The notes under the pieces are model-generated. The model saw nothing but the letters and a program-made list of their open reading frames with translations, was not told the origin of the DNA and ran no database searches. A stretch of 64,000 bases of DNA from Comamonas odontotermitis (GTDB lineage: Bacteria; Pseudomonadota; Gammaproteobacteria; Burkholderiales; Burkholderiaceae_C): the NCBI RefSeq assembly GCF_014207855.1, contig NZ_JACHKZ010000001.1, forward strand, positions 372,001-436,000. The letters run 5' to 3'. Each line of letters begins with the position of its first letter. Positions within the stretch are counted from its first letter, which is position 1. Below, piece by piece: positions 41,231 through 52,971 of this stretch. Made by a program: the position numbers and the translations under genes.

Positions 41231-42919
41231 TTACTTGAACTTTGGCAGATTGAACTGCGGCGGCACACCCATGCGCTTGTTGATGATCCACTGCTGGGCA
41301 ATCGACAGAATGTTGTTGGTGCACCAGTACAGCACCAGGCCCGCTGGGAAGAAGAAGAACATCACACTGAACATCAACGGCATGATCCACATCATCTTGG
41401 CCTGCATCGGATCAGGCGGCGCAGGATTGAGCGCCGTCTGCAGCAGCGACGACAGGGTCATCACGATCGGCAGGATGAAGAACGGATCGGGGACCGACAG
41501 GTCGTGAATCCAGCCGATCCACGGCGCGTTGCGGATTTCCACGCTCGACTGCAGCACCCAGTACAGCGCCATGAACACAGGGATCTGGATCATGATCGGA
41601 AAGCACCCGCCCATCGGGTTGACTTTCTCCTCGCGGTAGATACGCATCATCTCCTGCTGCATCTGCTGCGGCTTGTCCTTGAGGCGCTCGCGCATCTCCA
41701 TGATGCGCGGATTGATGGCCTTCATCTTGGCCATCGAGGAGTAGGCCTTGGCATTGAGCCAGTAGAAGGCGATCTTCAGCAGCACCACCAGCGCCACGAT
41801 AGACCAGCCCCAGTTGCCAATGAAGGTGTGCAGCTTGGACAGCAGCCAGTACAGCGGCTTGGCCAGAATCGTCAGCCAGCCATAGTCCTTGACCAGCTCC
41901 AGGCCCGGTGCCATGGATTCAAGCATCTTCTCGACCTGCGGGCCGACAAAGAGGCGCGCTTCCACCGCCTTGCTCTGGCCCGGAGCGATCTGGCCCAACT
42001 GGGTAATCTCACCCACCGAGTACAGGTTGTTGCCAGCCTTGCGAGCGTAGATGTCGCGCTGCGTGCCCTGCGGCAGCAGCCAGGCGCTGGCAAAGTAGTG
42101 CTGCACCATGGCCACGTAGCCGTTGTCAGCCTGCTTGTCCAGGCTGTCGGTCTTGCCGTTTTCGATGTCCTTGAAATCGACCTTGTGGAACTTCTTGGCC
42201 TCGGTATAGACCGCAGGGCCGGTGAAGGTGGAATAGAACATCGATTCGCCAGAAGGCTTGTTGCCGTCGCGCGTGAGCTGCAGGTACAGCTGCGGGCTGA
42301 CTGCCGCGCCGCTGGTGTTGACCACATCCTGCTTCAGGCCGATGGCATAGTCGCCGCGCTTGATGGTCCAGGTCTTGACCAGCTTGACGCCACCCTGCTC
42401 AGGCGATTCGAACACCACATTCAGGCTGTCCTGGCCTTCTGCCAGCTCGCGCGGGCCTGGCTGCAGCTTCATCACCGTCTTGTGGGTGGGGAAGTTGCCA
42501 CCGATCAAGCCGGTCTGCGCCACGTACACGCGGGCAGCGCTTTCATCCAGCAGCTTCACAGGCTTGGTCTTGTCGTCCTGGTCGGCATACTTGAGCAGCT
42601 CGGCTCCGATCAGCGAGCCGCCTTCGCCATCAAAGGTCAGGCGGTACAGATCGGTCGTCACCGTCACCTTTTCGCGCTGAGCGGCAGCAGGCGCAGCGTC
42701 GCCAGTGGCAGGCACATTGCTGCTGTCAGCAGGCGCCGCCTGAGCCACAGCGGGCACGCCGGCCTCGGTCTTGGCGGCATCCGCAGGGGCAGACGCAGCC
42801 ACCTCGGGCGTCGGGAAGAAAGTGGGTTTGCGGCCATTGTGGATTTGCCACTTGTCCCACAGCAGGACGAGTGAGAAACCAAATATCACCCACAAAATGG
42901 TGCGGCGAATGTCGTTCAT
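41231..42919 (-). CDS. yidC: Membrane protein insertase YidC
   Basis: 562 residues. N-terminal signal-anchor (ILWVIFGFSLVLLWDKW), an Ala-rich spacer, the periplasmic beta-sandwich, and the five-helix insertase core with GGCFPIMIQIPVFMALYWVL and FPAGLVLYWCTNNILSIAQQ. It inserts membrane proteins with or without SecYEG. It overlaps yidD by four bases. Confidence 0.95.
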   Translation of the reverse strand: MNDIRRTILWVIFGFSLVLLWDKWQIHNGRKPTFFPTPEVAASAPADAAKTEAGVPAVAQAAPADSSNVPATGDAAPAAAQREKVTVTTDLYRLTFDGEGGSLIGAELLKYADQDDKTKPVKLLDESAARVYVAQTGLIGGNFPTHKTVMKLQPGPRELAEGQDSLNVVFESPEQGGVKLVKTWTIKRGDYAIGLKQDVVNTSGAAVSPQLYLQLTRDGNKPSGESMFYSTFTGPAVYTEAKKFHKVDFKDIENGKTDSLDKQADNGYVAMVQHYFASAWLLPQGTQRDIYARKAGNNLYSVGEITQLGQIAPGQSKAVEARLFVGPQVEKMLESMAPGLELVKDYGWLTILAKPLYWLLSKLHTFIGNWGWSIVALVVLLKIAFYWLNAKAYSSMAKMKAINPRIMEMRERLKDKPQQMQQEMMRIYREEKVNPMGGCFPIMIQIPVFMALYWVLQSSVEIRNAPWIGWIHDLSVPDPFFILPIVMTLSSLLQTALNPAPPDPMQAKMMWIMPLMFSVMFFFFPAGLVLYWCTNNILSIAQQWIINKRMGVPPQFNLPKFK

Positions 42920-43200
42920 GAAGACTTCTCGGAGGGGGAAGAGGATGAATCAGCAGGAGTTACCAAACGGCTGAACCAACGAGGGTGCGAGGGAACCGGA
43001 TCCAGGCCGCCCTGGCACCACGGATGGCAGCGCGCCAGGCGGCGCACGGTCAGATAGCTTCCCATGGCGGCGCCATGCTGCTCCAGCGCTTGCAGTGAGT
43101 AGACCGAGCATGTGGGCTCGAAGCGGCAGGCAGAACCCAGCCAGGGGCTCAGCAGCAGCCGGTAGCCACGTACCAGTCCGATCAGCAAACGTTGCATCAT
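42916..43200 (-). CDS. yidD: Membrane protein insertion efficiency factor YidD
   Basis: 94 residues with the family sequence GYRLLLSPWLGSACRFEPTCS, YSLQALEQHGA and the Cys-rich RCHPWCQGG ending. It lies between rnpA and yidC as in most bacteria and aids YidC-dependent insertion. Confidence 0.93.
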   Translation of the reverse strand: MMQRLLIGLVRGYRLLLSPWLGSACRFEPTCSVYSLQALEQHGAAMGSYLTVRRLARCHPWCQGGLDPVPSHPRWFSRLVTPADSSSSPSEKSS

Positions 43201-43203
43201 ACG

Positions 43204-43686
43204 CTATTGCCCAGTAGCAGTGCCGTCGCGCTCAGGGAGCGCATCGCGTGTGTTTTTCTGTGCCCGGGCAAACAGTTGCAGCAACTCGGCACGAACCGCC
43301 TTTTTCAGGACATCCGAGCTCGGGCTGATGAATTGCTTGCGGTCAAACGTGCTGCGCAGACGCACCACATGGGCGTGGGCCGGCAGCTGCAGCGCTTGCT
43401 CGGCCGCGACGGCATAGATCTGGCGCTTGATGGTGTTGCGTGTAACGGCGCGGCGCGCCCAGCGCTTGGGCACCATGGCACCCAACCAGACGCCAGGCAA
43501 CGCAAAAAGGGCCTGTGGTGCTGCCTCACTGGAAGGCAGGACACCAGGCCCTGATGGGGAGGCAGCTTCACTGCCAGAGGATGCGACGGTCAGATCCAGC
43601 CGGTGCAGCGCAAAATGCGCTGTACGTGCAATGGTTCCGCCCGCCATGGCGGCCTGAAACTGGGGTCGTGTCTTGAGGCGATGCAC
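43204..43686 (-). CDS. rnpA: Ribonuclease P protein component
   Basis: 160 residues. The RNR-type signature is present but extended: WARRAVTRNTIKRQIYAV. A ~40-residue insertion rich in Ser, Ala and Gly (around VASSGSEAASPSGPG) sits in the N-terminal half, longer than in typical RnpA (about 120 residues). It lies 52 bases downstream of rpmH. Confidence 0.9.
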   Translation of the reverse strand: MHRLKTRPQFQAAMAGGTIARTAHFALHRLDLTVASSGSEAASPSGPGVLPSSEAAPQALFALPGVWLGAMVPKRWARRAVTRNTIKRQIYAVAAEQALQLPAHAHVVRLRSTFDRKQFISPSSDVLKKAVRAELLQLFARAQKNTRDALPERDGTATGQ

Positions 43687-43738
43687 CGGAGCACTACCTG
43701 GCGCCCTTCGTCAGAGCGCCTAGGCCACCCAATCAGGC

Positions 43739-43873
43739 TTAGACGGCCAGACGCTTACGGCCCTTGGCGCGGCGTGCGTTGATCACAGCACGGCCACCCT
43801 TGGTCTTCATGCGGACGAGGAAACCGTGGGTACGGGCGCGGCGGACTTTGGAAGGTTGGTAAGTACGTTTCAT
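43739..43873 (-). CDS. rpmH: 50S ribosomal protein L34
   Basis: 44 residues from ATG 43873, the standard L34 ([18 protein letters not shown] and [11 protein letters not shown]). First gene of the rpmH-rnpA-yidD-yidC unit, divergent from dnaA. Confidence 0.97.
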   Translation of the reverse strand: MKRTYQPSKVRRARTHGFLVRMKTKGGRAVINARRAKGRKRLAV

Positions 43874-43933
43874 GATGCAATTCCTAGAGAGGCTTGGTTC
43901 CGGTTTGATGGCAACCGAGCCGCTCACCCACAT

Positions 43934-44334
43934 CCAAAAGGTATGGGAGGCGCTACAGTGACCAAGCTCAAGCCCTGCTCAAGCGCAACACCGGTGAAAT
44001 AGTGCACGTCACCTGACAAAGATCGGCATGCTGCCGCCTCTTTTTCAAATTTCGCGCGCGTAAAAATTCGCCCTGCATGCAGGGAAACCGCAAATTATCG
44101 CAGTGTTTGTCAAGCTTGGCAATTGCTTGGGCTTTTTAGGCGGTTTTTCGGTAATATGGCTGGGTTTCCCACATGACGACCCGATTCGCCTCCTGCCTTT
44201 GCGGTCAGCGTTTTCATGGATGCATCCGTCATGTGGATAACTTTTGCACAAGCTACAATAGCCGGTCGATCAACATTCCCCCTTATCCACAATAACAAAA
44301 TTGGGTGGGGAAGAATATTTCCGCGAGATACGCA
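43934..44334. other. Chromosomal origin region (oriC) upstream of dnaA
   Basis: The 461-base region between rpmH and dnaA has no gene. It carries a perfect DnaA box TTATCCACA (44283-44291) and a perfect inverted one TGTGGATAA (44232-44240), plus a weaker match TTTCCCACA (44165-44173). A/T-rich stretches lie near 44041-44160. The rpmH/dnaA/dnaN/gyrB neighbourhood is the standard bacterial origin location. Only two strong boxes are seen, so further boxes may be degenerate or lie beyond dnaA. Confidence 0.7.
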
Positions 44335-45885
44335 ATGGATGAAGCCAGCCTGGGCCAAGGTCTGTGGCGCGCAGTTGTAGAACAACTGGCCCAAGAAATG
44401 CCCGAGCAACAGTTCAACACCTGGATCAAGCCGCTGACCGCTGTCGTGTCAGACGACTTGTCCAAGGTCACGCTCTATGTCGCCAACCGGTTCAAGCTGG
44501 ACTGGATTCGCGCCCAGTATGCCGGGCGCCTGGCCGCCATGCTGGAAGAAACCTATGGCCAGCCCGTCGCCATCGAGTTGGCCATTGCCCAGCGCGATGC
44601 TGCCGTGCGCACCGTGGTGCGCCCGGTACGCACCGGCGCGCCAGCGGCGGGTTACGCGAGCGGCACCTCGTCCGGCATGGGCCTGGGCCCCTCCTATGGC
44701 CCGGCCAGCCGCAGCGGTGGTGGTTACCAGCAAAATGCGCAAGATTATGGCGGTGACGGCTTTCGGGGCAATGCTGCACAACATGCGGCACAGCACGAGG
44801 TTGCCCCTGCCGCGGCGAGCGGTAACAGCTCTGAAATCGATAGCATCAACGGCAGCGGCAACTTCCGCAACCGGCTCAATCCCGCCCTCACCTTCGACAC
44901 CCTGGTGGAAGGTACGGCCAACCGTATGGCGCGCTCGGCCGCCATGCATGTGGCAGCTTCACCCGGCCACCTGTACAACCCGCTGTTCATCTATGGCGGC
45001 GTGGGCTTGGGTAAAACCCACCTGGTGCACGCCGTGGGCAACAAGCTGCTGGCCGACAACCCGGACGCCAAGGTTCTCTACATCCATGCCGAACAATTCG
45101 TCTCGGATGTGGTCAAGTCCTACCAGCGCCGCACCTTCGACGAGTTCAAGGAGCGCTACCACTCGCTCGACCTGCTGCTGATCGACGACGTGCAGTTTTT
45201 TGCCAACAAGGACCGCACCCAGGAAGAGTTCTTCAACGCCTTTGAAGCGCTGCTGGCCAAGAAGAGCCACATCGTGATGACCTCCGACACCTATCCGAAG
45301 GGGCTGGCCAACATCCACGAGCGTCTGGTGTCGCGCTTTGATTCGGGCCTGACAGTGGCCATCGAGCCGCCTGAGCTGGAAATGCGCGTGGCGATTCTGA
45401 TCAACAAATCACGCGCCGAAGGCACCGAAATGCCCGAGGAAGTGGCGTTTTTCGTTGCCAAAAACGTGCGCTCCAACGTCCGCGAACTTGAAGGCGCGTT
45501 GCGCAAGATCCTGGCCTACTCGCGCTTCAACCAGAAAGAGATCTCGATCCAGCTGGCGCGCGAAGCGCTGCGCGACCTGCTCTCGATCCAGAACCGCCAG
45601 ATCAGCGTCGAAAACATCCAGAAAACCGTCGCCGATTACTACAAGATCAAGGTGGCCGACATGTACAGCAAGAAGCGCCCGGCCAGCATTGCCCGCCCGC
45701 GCCAGATTGCCATGTACCTGGCCAAGGAGCTGACGCAAAAGAGCCTGCCTGAGATTGGCGAGCTGTTTGGCGGCCGCGACCACACCACGGTGCTGCACGC
45801 CGTGCGCAAGATTGGTGGCGAACGCCAGCAGCTGACCGAGCTCAACCAGCAACTGCATGTGCTGGAGCAGACTCTGAAAGGTTAA
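44335..45885 (+). CDS. dnaA: Chromosomal replication initiator DnaA
   Basis: 516 residues from ATG 44335. Domain I, then a long Gly/Ser-rich linker (domain II), AAA+ domain III with [15 protein letters not shown] (Walker A) and LLIDDVQFF (Walker B), and domain IV with the DnaA-box-binding signature [15 protein letters not shown]. The frame opens earlier, but [11 protein letters not shown] is the family-like start. Confidence 0.96.
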   Translation: MDEASLGQGLWRAVVEQLAQEMPEQQFNTWIKPLTAVVSDDLSKVTLYVANRFKLDWIRAQYAGRLAAMLEETYGQPVAIELAIAQRDAAVRTVVRPVRTGAPAAGYASGTSSGMGLGPSYGPASRSGGGYQQNAQDYGGDGFRGNAAQHAAQHEVAPAAASGNSSEIDSINGSGNFRNRLNPALTFDTLVEGTANRMARSAAMHVAASPGHLYNPLFIYGGVGLGKTHLVHAVGNKLLADNPDAKVLYIHAEQFVSDVVKSYQRRTFDEFKERYHSLDLLLIDDVQFFANKDRTQEEFFNAFEALLAKKSHIVMTSDTYPKGLANIHERLVSRFDSGLTVAIEPPELEMRVAILINKSRAEGTEMPEEVAFFVAKNVRSNVRELEGALRKILAYSRFNQKEISIQLAREALRDLLSIQNRQISVENIQKTVADYYKIKVADMYSKKRPASIARPRQIAMYLAKELTQKSLPEIGELFGGRDHTTVLHAVRKIGGERQQLTELNQQLHVLEQTLKG

Positions 45886-46032
45886 CCAATGGAAACTTTC
45901 GCTTTACCCGAAACAATCGTTTTCGCAAATCGTCTGCTTGGCGCAGGCACAATGGCAGATGGGACAGGGGCAGAGGGGGCTCCTTGCATGGCTGCTGTCC
46001 GTAACAACTCCGCAATTTGACAAGAGGTTGAA

Positions 46033-47151
46033 ATGATTATCCTCAAGGCCACACAAGACAAAGTCATCGCAGTTCTGCAATCGGTCGCCGGCATTGTCGA
46101 GCGGCGCCATACCCTGCCCATCCTGGCCAACGTGCTGATCCGCAAGACCGGCAACGCGCTGCAGCTGACCACCAGCGACCTGGAAATCCAGATCCGCACC
46201 ACCGCAGAGCTGGGTGGCGACATGGGCGACTTCACCACCACCGTGGGCGCGCGCAAGCTGATCGACATCTTGAAGACCATGCCTGGCGACCAGACCGTGA
46301 GCCTGGAGACGCAGCAGTCCAAGATGATTCTCAAGGGTGGCAAGAGCCGCTTCACCCTGCAGACCTTGCCCGCCGAAGACTTTCCGCTGGTGCAAGAGGC
46401 ACCCTCGTTCGGCCCCGTGTTCAGCGTGCCGCAAAAGGTGCTCAAGGACCTGATGAGCCAGGTCTCCTTCGCCATGGCGGTGCAGGATATTCGTTACTAC
46501 CTCAATGGCATCCTCTTCGTGGCCGAAGGCAACACCCTCAGCCTGGTGGCGACCGACGGCCACCGCCTGGCGTTCTCCAGCGCCACGCTGGATGTGGAAG
46601 TGCCCAAGCAGGAAGTGATCCTGCCGCGCAAGACCGTGCTGGAGCTGCAGCGCCTCCTGAGCGACGCGAGCGGCGACAACCAGCCCGTGATCGAGATGCA
46701 GTTTGCCAGCAACCAGGCGCGCTTTACCTTTGCAGGCATGGAATTCGTCACCAAGCTGGTCGAAGGCAAGTTCCCAGATTACAACCGCGTCATTCCGCGC
46801 AACCATCCCAACAGCGTGACCCTGGGCCGCGCTCCGCTCCTGGCCAGCATGCAGCGCACGGCCATCATGACGAGCGACAAGTTCAAGGGCGTGCGCCTGA
46901 CCATCGAGCCCGGCACGCTGCGCATTGCAGCCAACAACGCCGAGCAGGAAGAGGCCATGGACGAGCTCGACATCGACTACGGCGGTCCATCGGTGGAAGT
47001 CGGCTTCAACGTCACCTATCTGATCGACGTGCTCTCCAACATGAGCCAGGACATGGTGCGCATCGACTTTGCCGACAACAACAACTCGGCCCTCATCACC
47101 AATCCGGAGAACGACAGCTTCAAGTACGTGGTGATGCCCATGCGCATGTAA
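46033..47151 (+). CDS. dnaN: DNA polymerase III beta subunit (sliding clamp)
   Basis: 372 residues with the three clamp repeats and the conserved C-terminal YVVMPMRM. It follows dnaA after 147 bases without a gene. RBS AGAGG precedes the ATG. Confidence 0.96.
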   Translation: MIILKATQDKVIAVLQSVAGIVERRHTLPILANVLIRKTGNALQLTTSDLEIQIRTTAELGGDMGDFTTTVGARKLIDILKTMPGDQTVSLETQQSKMILKGGKSRFTLQTLPAEDFPLVQEAPSFGPVFSVPQKVLKDLMSQVSFAMAVQDIRYYLNGILFVAEGNTLSLVATDGHRLAFSSATLDVEVPKQEVILPRKTVLELQRLLSDASGDNQPVIEMQFASNQARFTFAGMEFVTKLVEGKFPDYNRVIPRNHPNSVTLGRAPLLASMQRTAIMTSDKFKGVRLTIEPGTLRIAANNAEQEEAMDELDIDYGGPSVEVGFNVTYLIDVLSNMSQDMVRIDFADNNNSALITNPENDSFKYVVMPMRM

Positions 47152-47246
47152 GCGCATTGCTCCTGAAAAGAGAGCTTGCAGCGCTTTCTGCAACTCTCTT
47201 TGTGATAGTTAGATATTTGAATTCAAGACAAGACAGGTGCCTCTAG

Positions 47247-49856
<2,610 letters not shown>

Positions 49857-49926
49857 TTTTGTGTCGAGTCGTAGGGCGCCGTATTGTTTGCGACTCACGA
49901 CACAATTTTGCGACTGGACGCCACAA
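49857..49926. repeat. Array of short related repeats just after gyrB, possible transposase-binding end
   Basis: Three related sites: TTTTGTGTCGAGTCGTAGG (inverted, 49857-49875), TTTGCGACTCACGACACAA (49887-49905) and TTTGCGACTGGACGCCACAA (49907-49926); the last two are in tandem with a 20-base period. A fourth partial copy (GCGACAGACC) follows. The terminal TGT and the 20-base spacing resemble TnsB-site arrays at Tn7-like ends. The two tandem copies point opposite to the outer one, unlike Tn7 itself, so the identity is uncertain. Confidence 0.4.
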
Positions 49927-49984
49927 ACCAAGCGACAGACCTATCTTTAGCCGTTAAATGGTAAGTCTGTCTTGGCATAGCCAG

Positions 49985-50021
49985 TAAAAAAGAGCTCGGA
50001 TTCCTCCGAGCTCTTTTTTTA
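49985..50021. terminator. Bidirectional terminator between gyrB and the defence operon
   Basis: AAAAAAGAGCTCGGA-TTCC-TCCGAGCTCTTTTTTT is a perfect 15-base stem with T-run on each strand. It can end gyrB and the convergent minus-strand operon. Confidence 0.9.
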
Positions 50022-50164
50022 CATTCCGTTATGGCGGGATTGCAGCGATTGATGCTTACCGAGTCCGCAGCATGAATGACTACCGTTTGCCAATTAGCAG
50101 TTACCTCGAGTGCCACATGGGGAGTCCTCCAATGGCTGCTTTCATGTGAACAGCAGTCAGTGGC

Positions 50165-50350
50165 TTGTGAACTATCTATAAACCGTTGCCCCTGAGAGAA
50201 CTTCGGTTCTCGACTTGCATAGCCGGTCGCAAGGCCCTGGCGCTGCTGATACTCAAGGTGCCAGCCCTTCAATGCATTCTTGCTGGGGTAGCCCAGCTGA
50301 CGGATGATGGGTCTGACGCGCTTGCCCAGCTTGATATAGAGCTCAACGGC
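50165..50350 (-). mobile_element. IS3-family OrfA fragment
   Basis: Minus-strand translation gives ELYIKLGKRVRPIIRQLGYP followed by SKNALKGW and YASREPKFSQGQR, which is the helix-turn-helix OrfA of IS3-family elements. Both the N-terminus and everything after this segment are missing, no IS ends are recognised, and the rest up to the terminator is not interpretable. It replaces the 3' end of the NucS-like gene. Confidence 0.7.
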
Positions 50351-50649
50351 TCGGATTGGTGGTCCATGAGCCAATTCAGATAGAACAGCCCTTGGTTGAT
50401 CACATTTTCATGCGCTGCCCGCTTGTACTCGAGGATCACAGGGCAATTGTTCTCGTCCAAGCCCAGCGTATCGATACGCCCTGCATGCAGCCGACCCGTG
50501 CGGTACTCGGAGGCGAGAAATCGGATCCCCAGCATGGTTTCGAGGTTTCCCTCAATCAGCTTTTGCAGCGGTCGCTCCAAATCGGACTGATGGCCGTGCA
50601 GCTTTGTTGCGCGACCATCGACCAGCCGAAAGAGATTGATCTCGCTCAT
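50351..50649 (-). pseudogene. Truncated NucS-like/DUF5655-type nuclease-fold gene
   Basis: The N-terminal ~95 residues (RFLASEYRTGRLHAGRIDTL, LEYKRAAHENVINQGLFYL) match an endonuclease-fold family of about 310 residues that carries D and E-x-K motifs (RIDTLG, ILEYKR). The frame leaves the family after LMDHQ where the IS3 fragment begins. The start overlaps the hsdM stop by four bases, so this was the last gene of the defence operon. It is very likely inactive. Confidence 0.7.
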
Positions 50650-52166
50650 GCAGCATCCTTCTGAGGGAAGCTTGGAAGGCTCGCAGCGACATCTCGGAAG
50701 ACCGCTAGAGCTACCTCCAGGTGCTCAATGATCTCTTGCTGCAGTACATCTGGCGACGGAAGATCATCGAGGTTGTCGAGACTGTCATCCTTAAGCCAGA
50801 AAACATCCAGGCTGGCTTTGTCGCGGGCAATGAGTTCTTCGTAGCTAAAGAACTTGAAGCGGTCCGTCGCCTTGCGTACCTGGCGATCTGCCGCGTTGTA
50901 GCAGGTGACGAAATCACGCAAGTCGTCCAGCTTCAACTGGCGTGTCTTCAGTGTGAAGTGCTTGTTGGTGCGCAGGTCATAGAACCAAATGCCTTTGGTG
51001 TGCACACGGCCATCTTTCCGCGCGTTGTCAAAGAACACCACGTTCGCCTTCACACCTTGTGCATAGAAGATGCCGGTGGGCAAGCGCAAGATGGTGTGCA
51101 CATCGCAGGTCTCAAGCAGCTTGCGGCGGATCTTTTCTCCGGCGCCACCCTCAAACAATACGTTGTCAGGCAACACCACAGCAGCCTTGCCATCGACCTT
51201 CAACATGCTGACGATGTGCTGCAAGAAGTTGAGCTGCTTGTTGGACGTAGTCTCCCAGAAGTCTTGACGCTCGTAAGTCAGGGAGCCTTTGTCCTCCTCG
51301 CCCGCGTCATTCGTAATCGTCATGCTGCTCTTCTTGCCGAAGGGCGGGTTGGCCAGCACGTAATCGACCTTGCGTTTTGGCTCTGAGATCAGTGCATCTG
51401 AGCGGTCAATGGCAGGCTGGCCATCCAGCTCACCGATGTTGTGCAGAAACAAGTTCATCAAGCACAAGCGCCTGGTGTTCGGAACAATCTCGTTGCCGAC
51501 GAATGTCTCATCGCGCAAGAAACGTTTTTGCTTGGGGTTGAGCTTGGGCAGATCACGGCCCAGCCACACAGCATTGTCGTCCAACCATTTGCCGGTGCCC
51601 GATAGCCACTCATTGGCTACCAGAAAGAACCCACCTGTGCCGCAAGCGGGGTCGGCAATGGTCTTCAATGGTTGCGGCCGAAGGCAGGCCACCATGGCCT
51701 GAATGATGGCGCGAGGCGTGAAGTACTGTCCGGCACCGCTCTTGGTGTCTTCGGCGTTCTTCTGTAACAAGCCCTCGTACAGGTCACCTTTGGCGTCGGC
51801 TTCGAGGCTGATCCAGTTTTCGGCGTCGATCATCTGGACTAGACGGCTGAGCTTTGCCGGATCCTGGATCTTGTTTTGCGCGTTGAAGAAGATGGCACCC
51901 AGCATGCCTGACTGCTCGCCCAGCTTGTGCAAGGTGGACAGGTAATGCGCTTCCAGCGGCTCGCCCACCCTCGAAGTGAGGCTTGCCCAGTCATAACCTT
52001 TCGGGATGTGCGTATCGCGGTTGTAGGGATCTTGAGCGTACTCGTGCGCCAACTTCAGAAATAGCAGGTAGGTAAGTTGCTCCAAGTAGTCGCCATACCC
52101 AACTCCATCATCTCGGAGGGTGTTGCAGAAATTCCAGACTTTCTGGACCAGGGTGGAACTGTTCAT
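50646..52166 (-). CDS. hsdM: Type I restriction-modification methyltransferase HsdM
   Basis: 506 residues. N-terminal helical HsdM domain (VWNFCNTLRDDGVGYGDYLE), SAM motif DPACGTGG (172-179) and N6-adenine catalytic motif NPPF (273-276). Length and motifs are intact. It should methylate adenine in a sequence chosen by HsdS. It starts one base after the HNH gene stop and is the fifth of six coupled genes. Confidence 0.93.
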   Translation of the reverse strand: MNSSTLVQKVWNFCNTLRDDGVGYGDYLEQLTYLLFLKLAHEYAQDPYNRDTHIPKGYDWASLTSRVGEPLEAHYLSTLHKLGEQSGMLGAIFFNAQNKIQDPAKLSRLVQMIDAENWISLEADAKGDLYEGLLQKNAEDTKSGAGQYFTPRAIIQAMVACLRPQPLKTIADPACGTGGFFLVANEWLSGTGKWLDDNAVWLGRDLPKLNPKQKRFLRDETFVGNEIVPNTRRLCLMNLFLHNIGELDGQPAIDRSDALISEPKRKVDYVLANPPFGKKSSMTITNDAGEEDKGSLTYERQDFWETTSNKQLNFLQHIVSMLKVDGKAAVVLPDNVLFEGGAGEKIRRKLLETCDVHTILRLPTGIFYAQGVKANVVFFDNARKDGRVHTKGIWFYDLRTNKHFTLKTRQLKLDDLRDFVTCYNAADRQVRKATDRFKFFSYEELIARDKASLDVFWLKDDSLDNLDDLPSPDVLQQEIIEHLEVALAVFRDVAASLPSFPQKDAA

Positions 52167-52167
52167 C

Positions 52168-52971
52168 TCAAACTTCGATTAACTTTTGAATCCAAGGGTG
52201 GTCATCTGTGCGCTGCCCCCTAAGTAGAAAAATCATGTCGCCACTGAAGGGCGCCTTGCGGTCAATTGCGCGGCGGATTTTCTTCGCTACCGCGTTGAAC
52301 TCTGCATTCATTCCAGGTTTGGCAAAGAAAAGCTTGGCCAGTTCTACATCTGCCTTCAACTGCACAGCCGCTGCATGTCGCTGCTTGCAGGTGGGCTCGT
52401 AGTCAAGGTGATAAATCTCAATCGAATCTATTGCTCTATCTTTGGCGATCGGATCGTCTGTCGCCGGGCAAGGCTTACCATTCTCCTGCTTACAGCCGAT
52501 CAACTCCCAGTCATTTAGCTCACATGGGTCAAGAAGCCTGGGAGACTCCTGATCCAAAGGCCCTGGTCCGTAGAGCCGTGTCGTCTCATCCAGCAGTGGG
52601 AATCGATCCCCTTTACCGCCGGCAGTACCATGCAATACATCCTTGCGGCGGCTGTTGCAAAACGTACAGGCATAGCGATAGTTGCGCCAATCAAATGCCA
52701 GCCATCGATATCCGGCGTGCGGCTGTGATGCATCACTAACTCTGCCCTTTGGCCTGAAGTGATCCACTGCGTTATCCGACCGATCCACTAGAGATTCACA
52801 GTACCAGCACTTTTTCTCAGGGAATAGCGTTGCTAACGCATCCTTGAGGTCTCGCCATATCTGGCTGAAATCCTCAAGATCTGCACCGGCTTGAACTGCT
52901 TTAGCCGCGGCCGTGGCCTTCTCTGGCCACCCGTCCGGCAAGGAGAGTGAGTCTATGTCTATGTATCTCAT
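52168..52971 (-). CDS. HNH nuclease with zinc-binding cysteines (PtuB-like)
   Basis: 267 residues. Paired cysteines KCWYCES (C55, C58) and ACTFCNSRRK (C102, C105) form a zinc site around the HNH motif: VDHFRPKGR (Asp70-His71) and the Asn106 after the second pair. This layout matches PtuB of Septu and retron systems. The gene overlaps the ATPase gene by four bases, the usual PtuA-PtuB coupling. It probably cuts DNA or tRNA when released by the ATPase; the target is unknown. Confidence 0.8.
   Translation of the reverse strand: MRYIDIDSLSLPDGWPEKATAAAKAVQAGADLEDFSQIWRDLKDALATLFPEKKCWYCESLVDRSDNAVDHFRPKGRVSDASQPHAGYRWLAFDWRNYRYACTFCNSRRKDVLHGTAGGKGDRFPLLDETTRLYGPGPLDQESPRLLDPCELNDWELIGCKQENGKPCPATDDPIAKDRAIDSIEIYHLDYEPTCKQRHAAAVQLKADVELAKLFFAKPGMNAEFNAVAKKIRRAIDRKAPFSGDMIFLLRGQRTDDHPWIQKLIEV

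Noticed and set aside
39607..42874. Long plus-strand frames opposite the peptide-binding gene and yidC
   Set aside because: Antisense shadows rich in His, Gln and Arg with no domain signal.
49895..50374. 159-codon minus-strand frame as a real gene
   Set aside because: Only the OrfA-like part is recognisable; the rest runs through a terminator and shows no homologous features.
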